Below, piece after piece: positions 6,814 through 12,432 of a DNA stretch of 12,432 bases. Source of the stretch: an uncultured Atopobiaceae bacterium (GTDB taxonomy: Bacteria; Actinomycetota; Coriobacteriia; Coriobacteriales; Atopobiaceae). Position 1 is the first letter of the stretch; the number at the start of each line of letters is the position of its first letter. The stretch spans positions 1-12,432 of the forward strand of contig CAAGLU010000002.1 in the NCBI GenBank assembly GCA_900770865.1, given 5' to 3'. The position numbers and the translations under genes are program-made. A model generated the notes under the pieces. The model was not told the DNA's origin and did not search any database. It was given only the letters and a program-made list of their open reading frames with translations.

Positions 6814-7797
6814 ATGAGCAGGGGGCGCTGGGGAGAAGTCCAAGGTGAAGTCGACAAGGCGCTGGATGTGGCAGAGCGGCGCTCCAGGTGCCTTTGCGTT
6901 AGCAGCGATCGCACGCGAGCCCTTCTCGCCCGTCGCGTACATTACGGTGAGCTCGTCTCGCCCTTTCCGCGCGTGTATGCGCGCGTGGGGTATTGGCGGT
7001 CCCTTGATCTTGGGGAGCAGGCGCTGCATGTGGCTCGTGCGGCTGCCATGCTTCATCCCGACTGGGTTTTCTGCGGTACGACGGCGGCGCTGGCTTTTGG
7101 ATTGCAGGTTTCGGAGCCAGATCCATCTGTAGTTCATGTGCTAGACACGGGGCTTGGCCACGGACATGGAGGAGTCCATGTGGTGAGGCACTCGGTTGGG
7201 CCGGGCAGCGGGGGAATGCCCGAGCCGGTGCGGCTTGCGGGCATTGCCACGACGCCGCTTTGCCGGACAATCGCGGATTGCCTGCATGACTTGCCCATGC
7301 CACAGGGCCTTGCCGTGGCGGACTCCGCAATGCACGGCTACGGCCTGTCTCAAGATGACCTTCGCGCTTTTGTCGAGGACGTGCACTTCTCTCGAGGAAC
7401 GCGGCGGGCTCTGGATACTGTGACGTGGGCCGACGCGCGTTCCGAGAACGGTGGGGAGTCCGTTGCGAGAGGGACCATGATTGAACTTGGCTACCGTGTC
7501 CCGGAGCTGCAGGTTGTGGTGCAGAACCCCTTGGAGCCGAGAAGAACCTATCGCGTGGACTACGCCTGGGACAAGGACGTGGTGCGGCCCATATTTGGGG
7601 AGCTCGACGGTTACCTGAAGTACTTTGGGGGAAGCCCTCTTGAGCCGTTGGATGAGAGGGTCCTTCTCGACGAGAGAAAACGGGAATCCCGCCTAACGCT
7701 CTACGATGCCGCCATCATGAGGTTCACCTTCTGGGAGGTAAAGAACCGGCCACGCTTCGACCGGCTGTTGGCAAGCTTTGGCGTGCCCAAGGCGTGA
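6814..7797 (+). CDS. AbiEi-like N-terminal domain fused to a DUF559/Vsr-like nuclease fold
   Basis: A 327-residue cytoplasmic protein. The N-terminal part (about 20-100) has the pattern of the AbiEi-type antitoxin winged helix: a helical start, RTRALLARRVHYGELVSPFPRVYAR, then a segment ending in CGTTAALAFGL. The C-terminal part (about 205-325) resembles the DUF559/Vsr-like PD-(D/E)XK fold: ENGGES (E211, E215), RVDYAW (D249) and GELDGYLKY (E263, D265, K269). Actinobacteria carry many such stand-alone fusions, often annotated as type IV toxin-antitoxin AbiEi-family proteins, with no proven function. The start at 6814 has GGGGAGGAAG close upstream. No AbiEii-like toxin gene is adjacent. It stands alone between repeats B and C, and its codon use seems less strictly GC-rich than in the neighbouring chaperone genes, which fits an accessory gene. 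Nuclease activity is inferred from motifs only. Confidence 0.78.
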   Translation: MSRGRWGEVQGEVDKALDVAERRSRCLCVSSDRTRALLARRVHYGELVSPFPRVYARVGYWRSLDLGEQALHVARAAAMLHPDWVFCGTTAALAFGLQVSEPDPSVVHVLDTGLGHGHGGVHVVRHSVGPGSGGMPEPVRLAGIATTPLCRTIADCLHDLPMPQGLAVADSAMHGYGLSQDDLRAFVEDVHFSRGTRRALDTVTWADARSENGGESVARGTMIELGYRVPELQVVVQNPLEPRRTYRVDYAWDKDVVRPIFGELDGYLKYFGGSPLEPLDERVLLDERKRESRLTLYDAAIMRFTFWEVKNRPRFDRLLASFGVPKA

Positions 7798-7818
7798 GTC
7801 GGGGGTCTTAGCCCCTCG

Positions 7819-7938
7819 CCGTAGATTTCGAACGCTTAGGGGCCGTTAAGCGTTCGAATTCCGCGGTGGACGAGAGAAACCATGCCCTACCGTAGATTCC
7901 GAACACTTAACAGGGTTTAACCATTCGGAATCTACGGT
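7819..7938 (+). repeat. paired-hairpin intergenic repeat, copy C (diverged)
   Basis: Two 48-bp palindromes at 7819-7866 and 7890-7937 with a 23-bp spacer, the same geometry as copies A and B. Here the second hairpin has the perfect 15-bp arms (ACCGTAGATTCCGAA at 7889-7903 against 7924-7938), while the first keeps a 12-bp inner stem (TTCGAACGCTTA) and has degenerate outer ends. CGAGAGA occurs again 5 bases after the first hairpin (7871-7877). Loops and spacer differ widely from A and B, so this copy is old or from another subfamily. It begins 21 bp after the stop of the nuclease-like gene and could also act at the 3' end of that mRNA. Confidence 0.82.
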
Positions 7939-8056
7939 GTGCCGAATGGCATTGCCGCCGGCGAGAAGGTCGCCGCCGTCGAAAAGGCCGGGCCCGCCGC
8001 CAGCTAGAACACCGTGCCCGCCGTCCACCCCCCAAACCCACTTGCGCCAAGCGGCG

Positions 8057-8110
8057 TTAAAAAATCTCATGTATTGAGACTTAGATAATGTATAAAGTCG
8101 AACCATAGGG
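8057..8110 (+). promoter_or_regulatory. dnaK promoter/operator region, AT-rich, with inverted repeats
   Basis: A sharply AT-rich island in a GC-rich gap, 85-140 bases before the dnaK start. It holds TCTCA-N5-TGAGA (8065-8079) and GACTT-N12-AAGTC (8078-8082 and 8095-8099). Possible -10 boxes are GATAAT (8084-8089) and TATAAA (8091-8096); none has a well-placed -35 box. The actinobacterial HspR operator (HAIR) reads CTTGAGT-N7-ACTCAAG; only the core TTGAG (8074-8078) is present, with no matching partner half-site. This is the expected site of HspR control, but the exact operator is not settled. The rest of the 7798-8194 gap holds repeat C and a CG-rich stretch with nothing clear. Confidence 0.55.
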
Positions 8111-8194
8111 GGCATAAGACACAACGTACAAGAGTGAACAAAGCGCTGAGCACGGCAAATGCCGCGGCGGCGCAGAAGGAAAGGAACGCACACC

Positions 8195-10108
8195 ATGGGC
8201 AAGATTCTCGGTATTGACCTTGGTACAACCAACTCTGCAATGGCAGTCCTCGAGGGCGGCGAGCCCACCATCATCGTGAACGCCGAGGGCGACCGCACTA
8301 CTCCGTCCGTCGTTGGCTTCCGTGCCGACGGCGACCGTATCGTGGGCAAGGCCGCCAAGAACCAGGCAGTCACCAACCCCAAGAACACGGTCTTCTCGAT
8401 CAAGCGTTTTATGGGTCGTCGCTACGACGAGGTTGGCTCCGAGCTCAAGACCGTCCCGTACACCGTCAAGAGCGGCACCGGCAACCGCGCCGTTGTCGAG
8501 ATTGACGGCGAGGACTTCACGCCCGAGCAGATCAGCGCCATGATCCTTGGCAAGATGAAGGCCGACGCCGAGAAGTACCTCGGCGAGCCCGTCACCGAGG
8601 CTGTCATCACCGTCCCGGCGTACTTCAACGACGCCCAGCGTCAGGCCACCAAGGACGCTGGCAAGATCGCTGGTCTCGACGTCAAGCGTATCGTCAACGA
8701 GCCTACGGCCGCGGCCCTTGCCTACGGCCTGGACAAGAAGGGCACCGAGCAGAAGGTCCTGGTCTTCGATCTGGGCGGCGGCACATTCGACGTCTCCCTG
8801 CTCGACCTCGCTGACGGTGTTGTTGAGGTTCTCGCCACCAACGGCGACAACCACCTGGGCGGTGACGACTGGGACCAGCGCGTGATTGACTGGGCCGCCG
8901 ACAAGTTCCAGCAGGAGAACGGCATCGACCTCCGCAAGGACCCGATGGCCCTTCAGCGTCTGAAGGAGGCCGCCGAGAACGCCAAGAAGGAGCTCTCCGC
9001 CGCGCAGCAGGCCGACATCAACCTGCCCTTCATCACCGCTGACGCCACCGGCCCCAAGCACCTCAACTACACGCTTACCCGCGCCGAGTTCGAGCGCATC
9101 ACGCGCGACCTTCTCGACCGCTGCAAGGCCCCTGTGACCAAGGCGCTCCGCGACGCCAACATGCAGATCTCTGACGTTGACGAGGTCATCCTCGTGGGCG
9201 GCTCCAGCCGTATGCCCGCCGTGCAGGAGCTCGTCAAGCAGATGACCGGTAAGCAGCCCAACATGTCCGTGAACCCCGACGAGGTCGTTGCTGACGGCGC
9301 TGCTGTCCAGGGTGGCGTCCTTACCGGCGACGTCTCCGGCATCCTGCTGCTCGACGTCACGCCGCTGTCGCTGGGCGTCGAGACCATGGGCGGCGTCATG
9401 ACCAAGATGATCGACCGCAACACCACGATCCCCACGAGCAAGACCGAGGTCTACTCCACGGCCGCCGACAACCAGACGTCCGTCGAGATCAACGTCCTGC
9501 AGGGCGAGCGCGAGATGGCTGCCGACAACAAGTCGCTCGGTAAGTTCACCCTTACCGGCATCCCCGCCGCGCCGCGTGGCGTGCCTCAGATTGAGGTCAC
9601 CTTCGACATCGACGCCAACGGTATCGTGAAGGTCACCGCTAAGGACAAGGCTACCGGCAAGTCCCAGCAGATTACCATCTCCGGCTCCACCGCGCTCTCC
9701 GACGACGAGGTCGACCGCATGGTCAAGGACGCCGAGTCCCACGCCGAGGAGGACAAGAAGCACAAGGACGAGATCGAGGTCCGCAACCAGACCGACTCCC
9801 TCTGCTACTCCACCGAGCAGACCCTGAAGGACCTTGGCGATAAGGTGCCCGAGGACCAGCGCAAGAACGTCCAGGACGCCGTTGACGCTGCCAAGAAGGC
9901 GCTTGAGGGCACCGACATCGACGCCATCAAGGCCGCTGGCGAGAAGCTCCAGGAGGCCAGCCACAAGCTGGCGGAGGTCGTGTACTCCAACACGCAGGAG
10001 CAGACGGCAGGCGGCAACGCGGGTGCGTCCAACGCTGGCTCCGGCTCTGCCGACGACGTGGTCGACGCCGACTACGAGGTCGTCGACGACGACAAGAAGA
10101 AGGACTAG
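8195..10108 (+). CDS. dnaK: molecular chaperone DnaK (Hsp70)
   Basis: An ATP-driven chaperone that binds exposed hydrophobic segments of unfolded proteins in the cytoplasm, working with the GrpE and DnaJ encoded downstream. It has 637 residues, normal for the family. The ATPase domain shows GIDLGTTNS (6-14), [21 protein letters not shown] (192-201) and [11 protein letters not shown] (334-344). The linker and substrate-binding domain follow from [14 protein letters not shown] onward, and the tail ends [12 protein letters not shown]. The start is placed at ATG 8195: AAGGAAAGGA lies about 9 bases upstream and the protein begins [12 protein letters not shown]. An in-frame ATG at 8159 would add an Arg-rich leader unknown in the family and is rejected. 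It is the first gene of the heat-shock operon, 107 bp before grpE, with two hairpins in between. Codon use is strongly biased, as expected for an abundant protein. Confidence 0.99.
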   Translation: MGKILGIDLGTTNSAMAVLEGGEPTIIVNAEGDRTTPSVVGFRADGDRIVGKAAKNQAVTNPKNTVFSIKRFMGRRYDEVGSELKTVPYTVKSGTGNRAVVEIDGEDFTPEQISAMILGKMKADAEKYLGEPVTEAVITVPAYFNDAQRQATKDAGKIAGLDVKRIVNEPTAAALAYGLDKKGTEQKVLVFDLGGGTFDVSLLDLADGVVEVLATNGDNHLGGDDWDQRVIDWAADKFQQENGIDLRKDPMALQRLKEAAENAKKELSAAQQADINLPFITADATGPKHLNYTLTRAEFERITRDLLDRCKAPVTKALRDANMQISDVDEVILVGGSSRMPAVQELVKQMTGKQPNMSVNPDEVVADGAAVQGGVLTGDVSGILLLDVTPLSLGVETMGGVMTKMIDRNTTIPTSKTEVYSTAADNQTSVEINVLQGEREMAADNKSLGKFTLTGIPAAPRGVPQIEVTFDIDANGIVKVTAKDKATGKSQQITISGSTALSDDEVDRMVKDAESHAEEDKKHKDEIEVRNQTDSLCYSTEQTLKDLGDKVPEDQRKNVQDAVDAAKKALEGTDIDAIKAAGEKLQEASHKLAEVVYSNTQEQTAGGNAGASNAGSGSADDVVDADYEVVDDDKKKD

Positions 10109-10120
10109 CCCAGGGATTGA

Positions 10121-10192
10121 CGCCGCGGCCACGCTGCGGCGCCACATCTCCAAGATAACCTGTCTAGGGGGCGGCCGCGAAGGCCGCTCCCT
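10121..10192 (+). promoter_or_regulatory. tandem hairpins in the dnaK-grpE gap
   Basis: Two stems lie between dnaK and grpE. The first, 10121-10141, pairs CGCCGCGGC with GCTGCGGCG (9 bp including one G-U) around CAC. The second, 10166-10192, pairs 11 bp (10166-10176 with 10182-10192, one G-U) around the loop GCGAA and ends 11 bases before the grpE ribosome binding site. No U-tract follows, so full termination is unlikely. Such structures may cause partial attenuation, mark an RNA processing site or protect the upstream dnaK message. Confidence 0.6.
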
Positions 10193-10215
10193 CTGGTACG
10201 CATGAGGAGGGTGAC

Positions 10216-11064
10216 GTGAAAGTGCCAATCGAGGATGCAGACGAGAAGAAGCCTGGCACCGCGCAGTCGAGCGAGGCCGAGCCCTCGCCCGCAGGCGCTT
10301 CGGCAGCCACGGCGGGCGCGGCCACAGCCGCCGCCAGCTCTGCCCCCGGTGACATCGACCCGGACGATGACGCGGCAATGCGCGCCGCTGCCATGAAGGC
10401 TGCCGACGAGGTGCTTGAGCAGGAGGCCGTCGAGGACGCGAAGAAGTTTCGCTCCGAGCGCGACGAGCTGCAGAAGAAGCTTAGCGACATGACGGAGGAC
10501 ATCGAGAAGGCCAAGAAGGAGGCTGCCGAGTCCACCGATCGCCTGGTCCGTCTCCAGGCGGACTGGGACAACTACCGTCGCCGCACCGCCCAGGAGCGTC
10601 TGGACGAGCGCGAGCGCGCCGCCGAGAAGCTCGTGGTGAGCCTGCTGCCCGTTATCGACGACATGGAGCGCGCGCTCGAGCACGCCTCTGGCGTTGAGAA
10701 GGACGCCACGTCCGAGCAGTTCAAGCAGTTCGTTGATGGCGTCTCGGCCGTCCACGACAAGATGGTGGGCGTCCTCTCCAAGGAGGGCGTCGAAGAGATC
10801 AACCCCGCCGGCGAGCCGTTCAACCCGCTTGAGCACCAGGCCGTTGGCCGCCGCGAGGACAAGGACGCCTACGACGAGACGGTCGACCAGGTCTACCAGA
10901 AGGGTTACCGCATGGGTAAGAAGGTCATCCGCACCGCTATGGTGACCGTCACCTACGGCGGACCCAAGCGTCCCGTGGACGCCGCGGCCGACAAGGACGC
11001 CAACGCCAAGGACAGCGGCGACAAGGGCCCTGGCTCGGGCAATGACGCCGCAAAGGAAAAGTAG
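10216..11064 (+). CDS. grpE: nucleotide exchange factor GrpE
   Basis: GrpE releases ADP from DnaK and so resets the chaperone cycle. The 282 residues exceed the usual length of about 170-220. Residues 1-60 are Ala/Glu/Asp-rich and of low complexity. A long coiled coil follows (about 62-130), including RLQADWDNYRRRTAQER. The beta-rich C-terminal domain holds KEGVEEINPAGEPFNPLEHQAV and QKGYRMGKKVIRTAMVTVTYGG, the latter being the family signature that contacts DnaK. A charged, disordered tail of about 30 residues ends the protein. The start is the GTG at 10216: AGGAGG ends 5 bases before it. A GTG two codons later is also possible. Expression should follow dnaK but may be lowered by the hairpins upstream. 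The family is certain; the exact N-terminus is less so. Confidence 0.96.
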   Translation: MKVPIEDADEKKPGTAQSSEAEPSPAGASAATAGAATAAASSAPGDIDPDDDAAMRAAAMKAADEVLEQEAVEDAKKFRSERDELQKKLSDMTEDIEKAKKEAAESTDRLVRLQADWDNYRRRTAQERLDERERAAEKLVVSLLPVIDDMERALEHASGVEKDATSEQFKQFVDGVSAVHDKMVGVLSKEGVEEINPAGEPFNPLEHQAVGRREDKDAYDETVDQVYQKGYRMGKKVIRTAMVTVTYGGPKRPVDAAADKDANAKDSGDKGPGSGNDAAKEK

Positions 11065-11071
11065 TATAACG

Positions 11072-11097
11072 GCGCCCGGGCCGATCGGTCCGGGCGC
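11072..11097 (+). promoter_or_regulatory. strong hairpin in the grpE-dnaJ gap
   Basis: GCGCCCGGGCC (11072-11082) pairs along 11 bp, with one G-U, with 11087-11097 around the tetraloop GATC, 8 bp after the grpE stop. It is followed by ATTGATATG rather than a T-run. It has the strength of a terminator but lacks the tail, so partial termination, RNA processing or mRNA stabilisation are the likelier roles. The dnaJ ribosome binding site starts about 9 bases after it. Confidence 0.6.
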
Positions 11098-11127
11098 ATT
11101 GATATGAGAGGGGGCTCGTGCGAAACC

Positions 11128-12087
11128 ATGGCCAATGGTAAGAAAACGTACTACGACATCTTGGGCGTGAAGCGCGACGCCACCCAGGATGAGATCCGGA
11201 AGGCATTCCGCAAGCTTGCGGCCAAGTACCACCCCGATGCCGGTGGCGACGAGAAGAAGTTCAAGGAGATCTCCGAGGCATATACCACGCTCTCGGACGA
11301 GAAGAAGCGCAAGGAGTACGACCAGCTGCTCATGTTTGGCGGCATTCCTGGCGCGGACTTTGGCGGCTCCGGTGGCCCCAGGCGCACGTACACCTACACC
11401 AACGTGGGCGGCAACGGCGACTGGTCCGACATCTTCAACAGCATGGGTGGCGACTTTGGCGGCTTTGACTTCTCGTCTATCTTTGGCGGGGCAGGTCGTC
11501 AGCAGGCGCAGCGTCCCGCCAAGGGCGGAGACCTCACCATGCGCATCGACGTCACCTTTGACGAGGCACTCAACGGCGCTACACGCAAGGTTTCGTACCG
11601 CGTTCCGTCGACGGGCGAGGAACAGACGCTCACCGTCAAGATTCCTGCCGGCGCCGTGGATGGCGGCAAGCTTCGCTACCGGGGCCGCGGCGAGTACGGT
11701 GCCAACGGCGGCCAGCGCGGCGACCTCGTGATCACCACGCACGTGGAGGAGCACCCACTCTTCAAGCGCGACGGCGCGGACATCCGCATGGAGCTGCCGG
11801 TGAGCATGTACGAGGCTGCGCTTGGCGCGACGGTCGACGTGCCCACGCCCAACGGCACCGAGGTTCGCCTCAAGGTGCCGGCAGGCACGCAGGATGGCAA
11901 GTGCTTCCGCTTCCGCGACCTGGGTGCGCCCAACGTCAAGCGCAAGGGCACGCGCGGCGCGCTCTATGTGACCATCCGCGTGAAGGTACCCACGTCGCTC
12001 AACAAGAAGGAGCGCGACAGCCTGGGAGCCCTCATGGAGGCCGACAAACGCGAGTACAGAAAGGATGTCGAGCGCTATGGCTCGTAA
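11128..12087 (+). CDS. dnaJ: DnaJ-family co-chaperone without zinc finger (CbpA-like, type II)
   Basis: A J-domain co-chaperone that delivers clients to DnaK and triggers ATP hydrolysis. It has 319 residues. The J domain spans about residues 7-70 and has the catalytic HPD at 35-37 (KYHPDAGG). A Gly/Phe-rich linker follows (about 75-130), including [12 protein letters not shown]. The C-terminal substrate-binding halves start at [18 protein letters not shown]. No CxxCxGxG repeats are present, so the zinc-finger region of classical DnaJ (about 375 residues) is missing and the protein is of the CbpA type. The start at 11128 gives [14 protein letters not shown], matching the family. Its ribosome binding site (GAGGGGG near 11108) is rather distant, and an in-frame ATG at 11104 has none. 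The gene overlaps hspR by 11 bp and follows grpE after a hairpin. Confidence 0.95.
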   Translation: MANGKKTYYDILGVKRDATQDEIRKAFRKLAAKYHPDAGGDEKKFKEISEAYTTLSDEKKRKEYDQLLMFGGIPGADFGGSGGPRRTYTYTNVGGNGDWSDIFNSMGGDFGGFDFSSIFGGAGRQQAQRPAKGGDLTMRIDVTFDEALNGATRKVSYRVPSTGEEQTLTVKIPAGAVDGGKLRYRGRGEYGANGGQRGDLVITTHVEEHPLFKRDGADIRMELPVSMYEAALGATVDVPTPNGTEVRLKVPAGTQDGKCFRFRDLGAPNVKRKGTRGALYVTIRVKVPTSLNKKERDSLGALMEADKREYRKDVERYGS

Positions 12088-12432
12088 CGACGGCGCATCG
12101 AACGCCCATGACGCACACGGCGCCCACGACAGGGACAAGCCGCTGTACATGATCAGCGTGGCGGCAGAGCTCACGGGCATGCACCCGCAGACGCTCCGCG
12201 TGTACGAGCAGAAGGGGCTTGTCACCCCTGGGCGCTCGCGCGGCAACACGCGCCTGTACTCGCAGGCCGACATCGATCGCCTGAATCTCATCTCCAAGCT
12301 TACCGACGAGGGTATCAACCTGGCTGGCGTGGTGCGCATCATGGACATGCGCGAGCGTGCCCGCGAGCGGGACGAGGAGATCGACCGCCTGCGCGCACGC
12401 GTGCGCGAGCTCGAGGACGAGGTCCACGAGTA
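12077..12432 (+). CDS. hspR: HspR, MerR-family heat-shock repressor (3' end cut by window edge)
   Basis: A repressor that shuts down the dnaK operon; in actinobacteria HspR acts together with DnaK, giving feedback on free chaperone. The visible 118 residues begin with a His/Asp-rich leader (1-20), followed by the MerR helix-turn-helix [20 protein letters not shown], then [26 protein letters not shown], the wing. A Leu- and charge-rich helix ([20 protein letters not shown]) begins a coiled coil near the edge. The last two bases are TA, so the next codon may be the stop or Tyr; the typical HspR length of about 130-150 leaves both open. The start at 12077 lies inside the dnaJ end (11-bp overlap) with AAAGGA about 11 bases upstream. 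An in-frame ATG at 12065 is possible but too close to that site. Position and motif make the call strong. Confidence 0.93.
   Translation, partial: MARNDGASNAHDAHGAHDRDKPLYMISVAAELTGMHPQTLRVYEQKGLVTPGRSRGNTRLYSQADIDRLNLISKLTDEGINLAGVVRIMDMRERARERDEEIDRLRARVRELEDEVHE

Noticed and set aside
6635..6817. 60-codon plus-strand frame before the nuclease-like gene
   Set aside because: No ribosome binding site, no recognisable sequence, and it overlaps the strong start region of the 6814 gene in another frame.
8159..8194. Upstream in-frame ATG for dnaK
   Set aside because: It would add an Arg-rich leader not found in DnaK, while a good ribosome binding site lies directly before the ATG at 8195.
8081..10378. 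Open frame of 765 codons antisense to dnaK
   Set aside because: Its translation is Leu/Val/Gly/Asp-rich without known motifs and mirrors the codon bias of dnaK. Long antisense frames opposite hsp70 genes are a known artefact, and no ribosome binding site or promoter is seen.
10105..12348. Open frame of 747 codons antisense to grpE, dnaJ and hspR
   Set aside because: It spans three certain genes on the other strand, including their gaps, and has no recognisable domain; high GC with G/C in third positions removes stop codons from the mirror frame.

Overview
The window looks like chromosomal DNA of a high-GC actinobacterium, most likely of class Coriobacteriia (Olsenella/Atopobiaceae-like). The pointers are the gene order dnaK-grpE-dnaJ-hspR, which is the actinobacterial heat-shock operon; the strong G/C preference at third codon positions; and a long lipoprotein-type GH3 glycosidase of the kind common in gut and oral anaerobes. 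The taxon is an inference from style and gene order, not from a marker search.

Layout. (1) 1-536, minus: a nearly complete YfcE-type metallophosphoesterase that runs off the left edge. (2) 537-823: a non-coding gap with a paired-hairpin repeat (copy A) and the terminator of the next gene. (3) 824-4158, minus: a two-gene unit, a 95-residue single-pass membrane protein followed 2 bp later by a 1014-residue GH3 glycosidase with permuted domain order, a lipobox and a C-terminal membrane anchor. (4) 4347-6448, plus, divergent from that unit: a LytTR response regulator and an AgrC-like sensor kinase whose genes overlap by 4 bp. (5) 6449-8194: two more paired-hairpin repeats (copies B and C) flanking a lone AbiEi/DUF559-type nuclease-like gene, then an AT-rich promoter region. 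(6) 8195-12432, plus: dnaK, grpE, a zinc-finger-less dnaJ and the start of hspR, which is cut by the right edge.

How the parts work together. DnaK, GrpE and DnaJ form one chaperone machine, and HspR is expected to repress the operon through sites near the dnaK promoter. Strong hairpins lie in both gaps between chaperone genes and may set the ratio of the products. The two-component system is placed as a candidate regulator of the divergent surface glycosidase pair; no signal peptide or exporter gene is visible next to it.

The most unusual feature is the intergenic repeat. Three loci each carry two 48-bp imperfect palindromes exactly 71 bp apart (23-bp spacer), all in the same orientation. 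Copies A and B match at 143 of 146 positions although about 5.9 kb apart, while C is clearly diverged but keeps the same geometry. This resembles a REP/BIME-like or MITE-like family acting or moving as a dimer.
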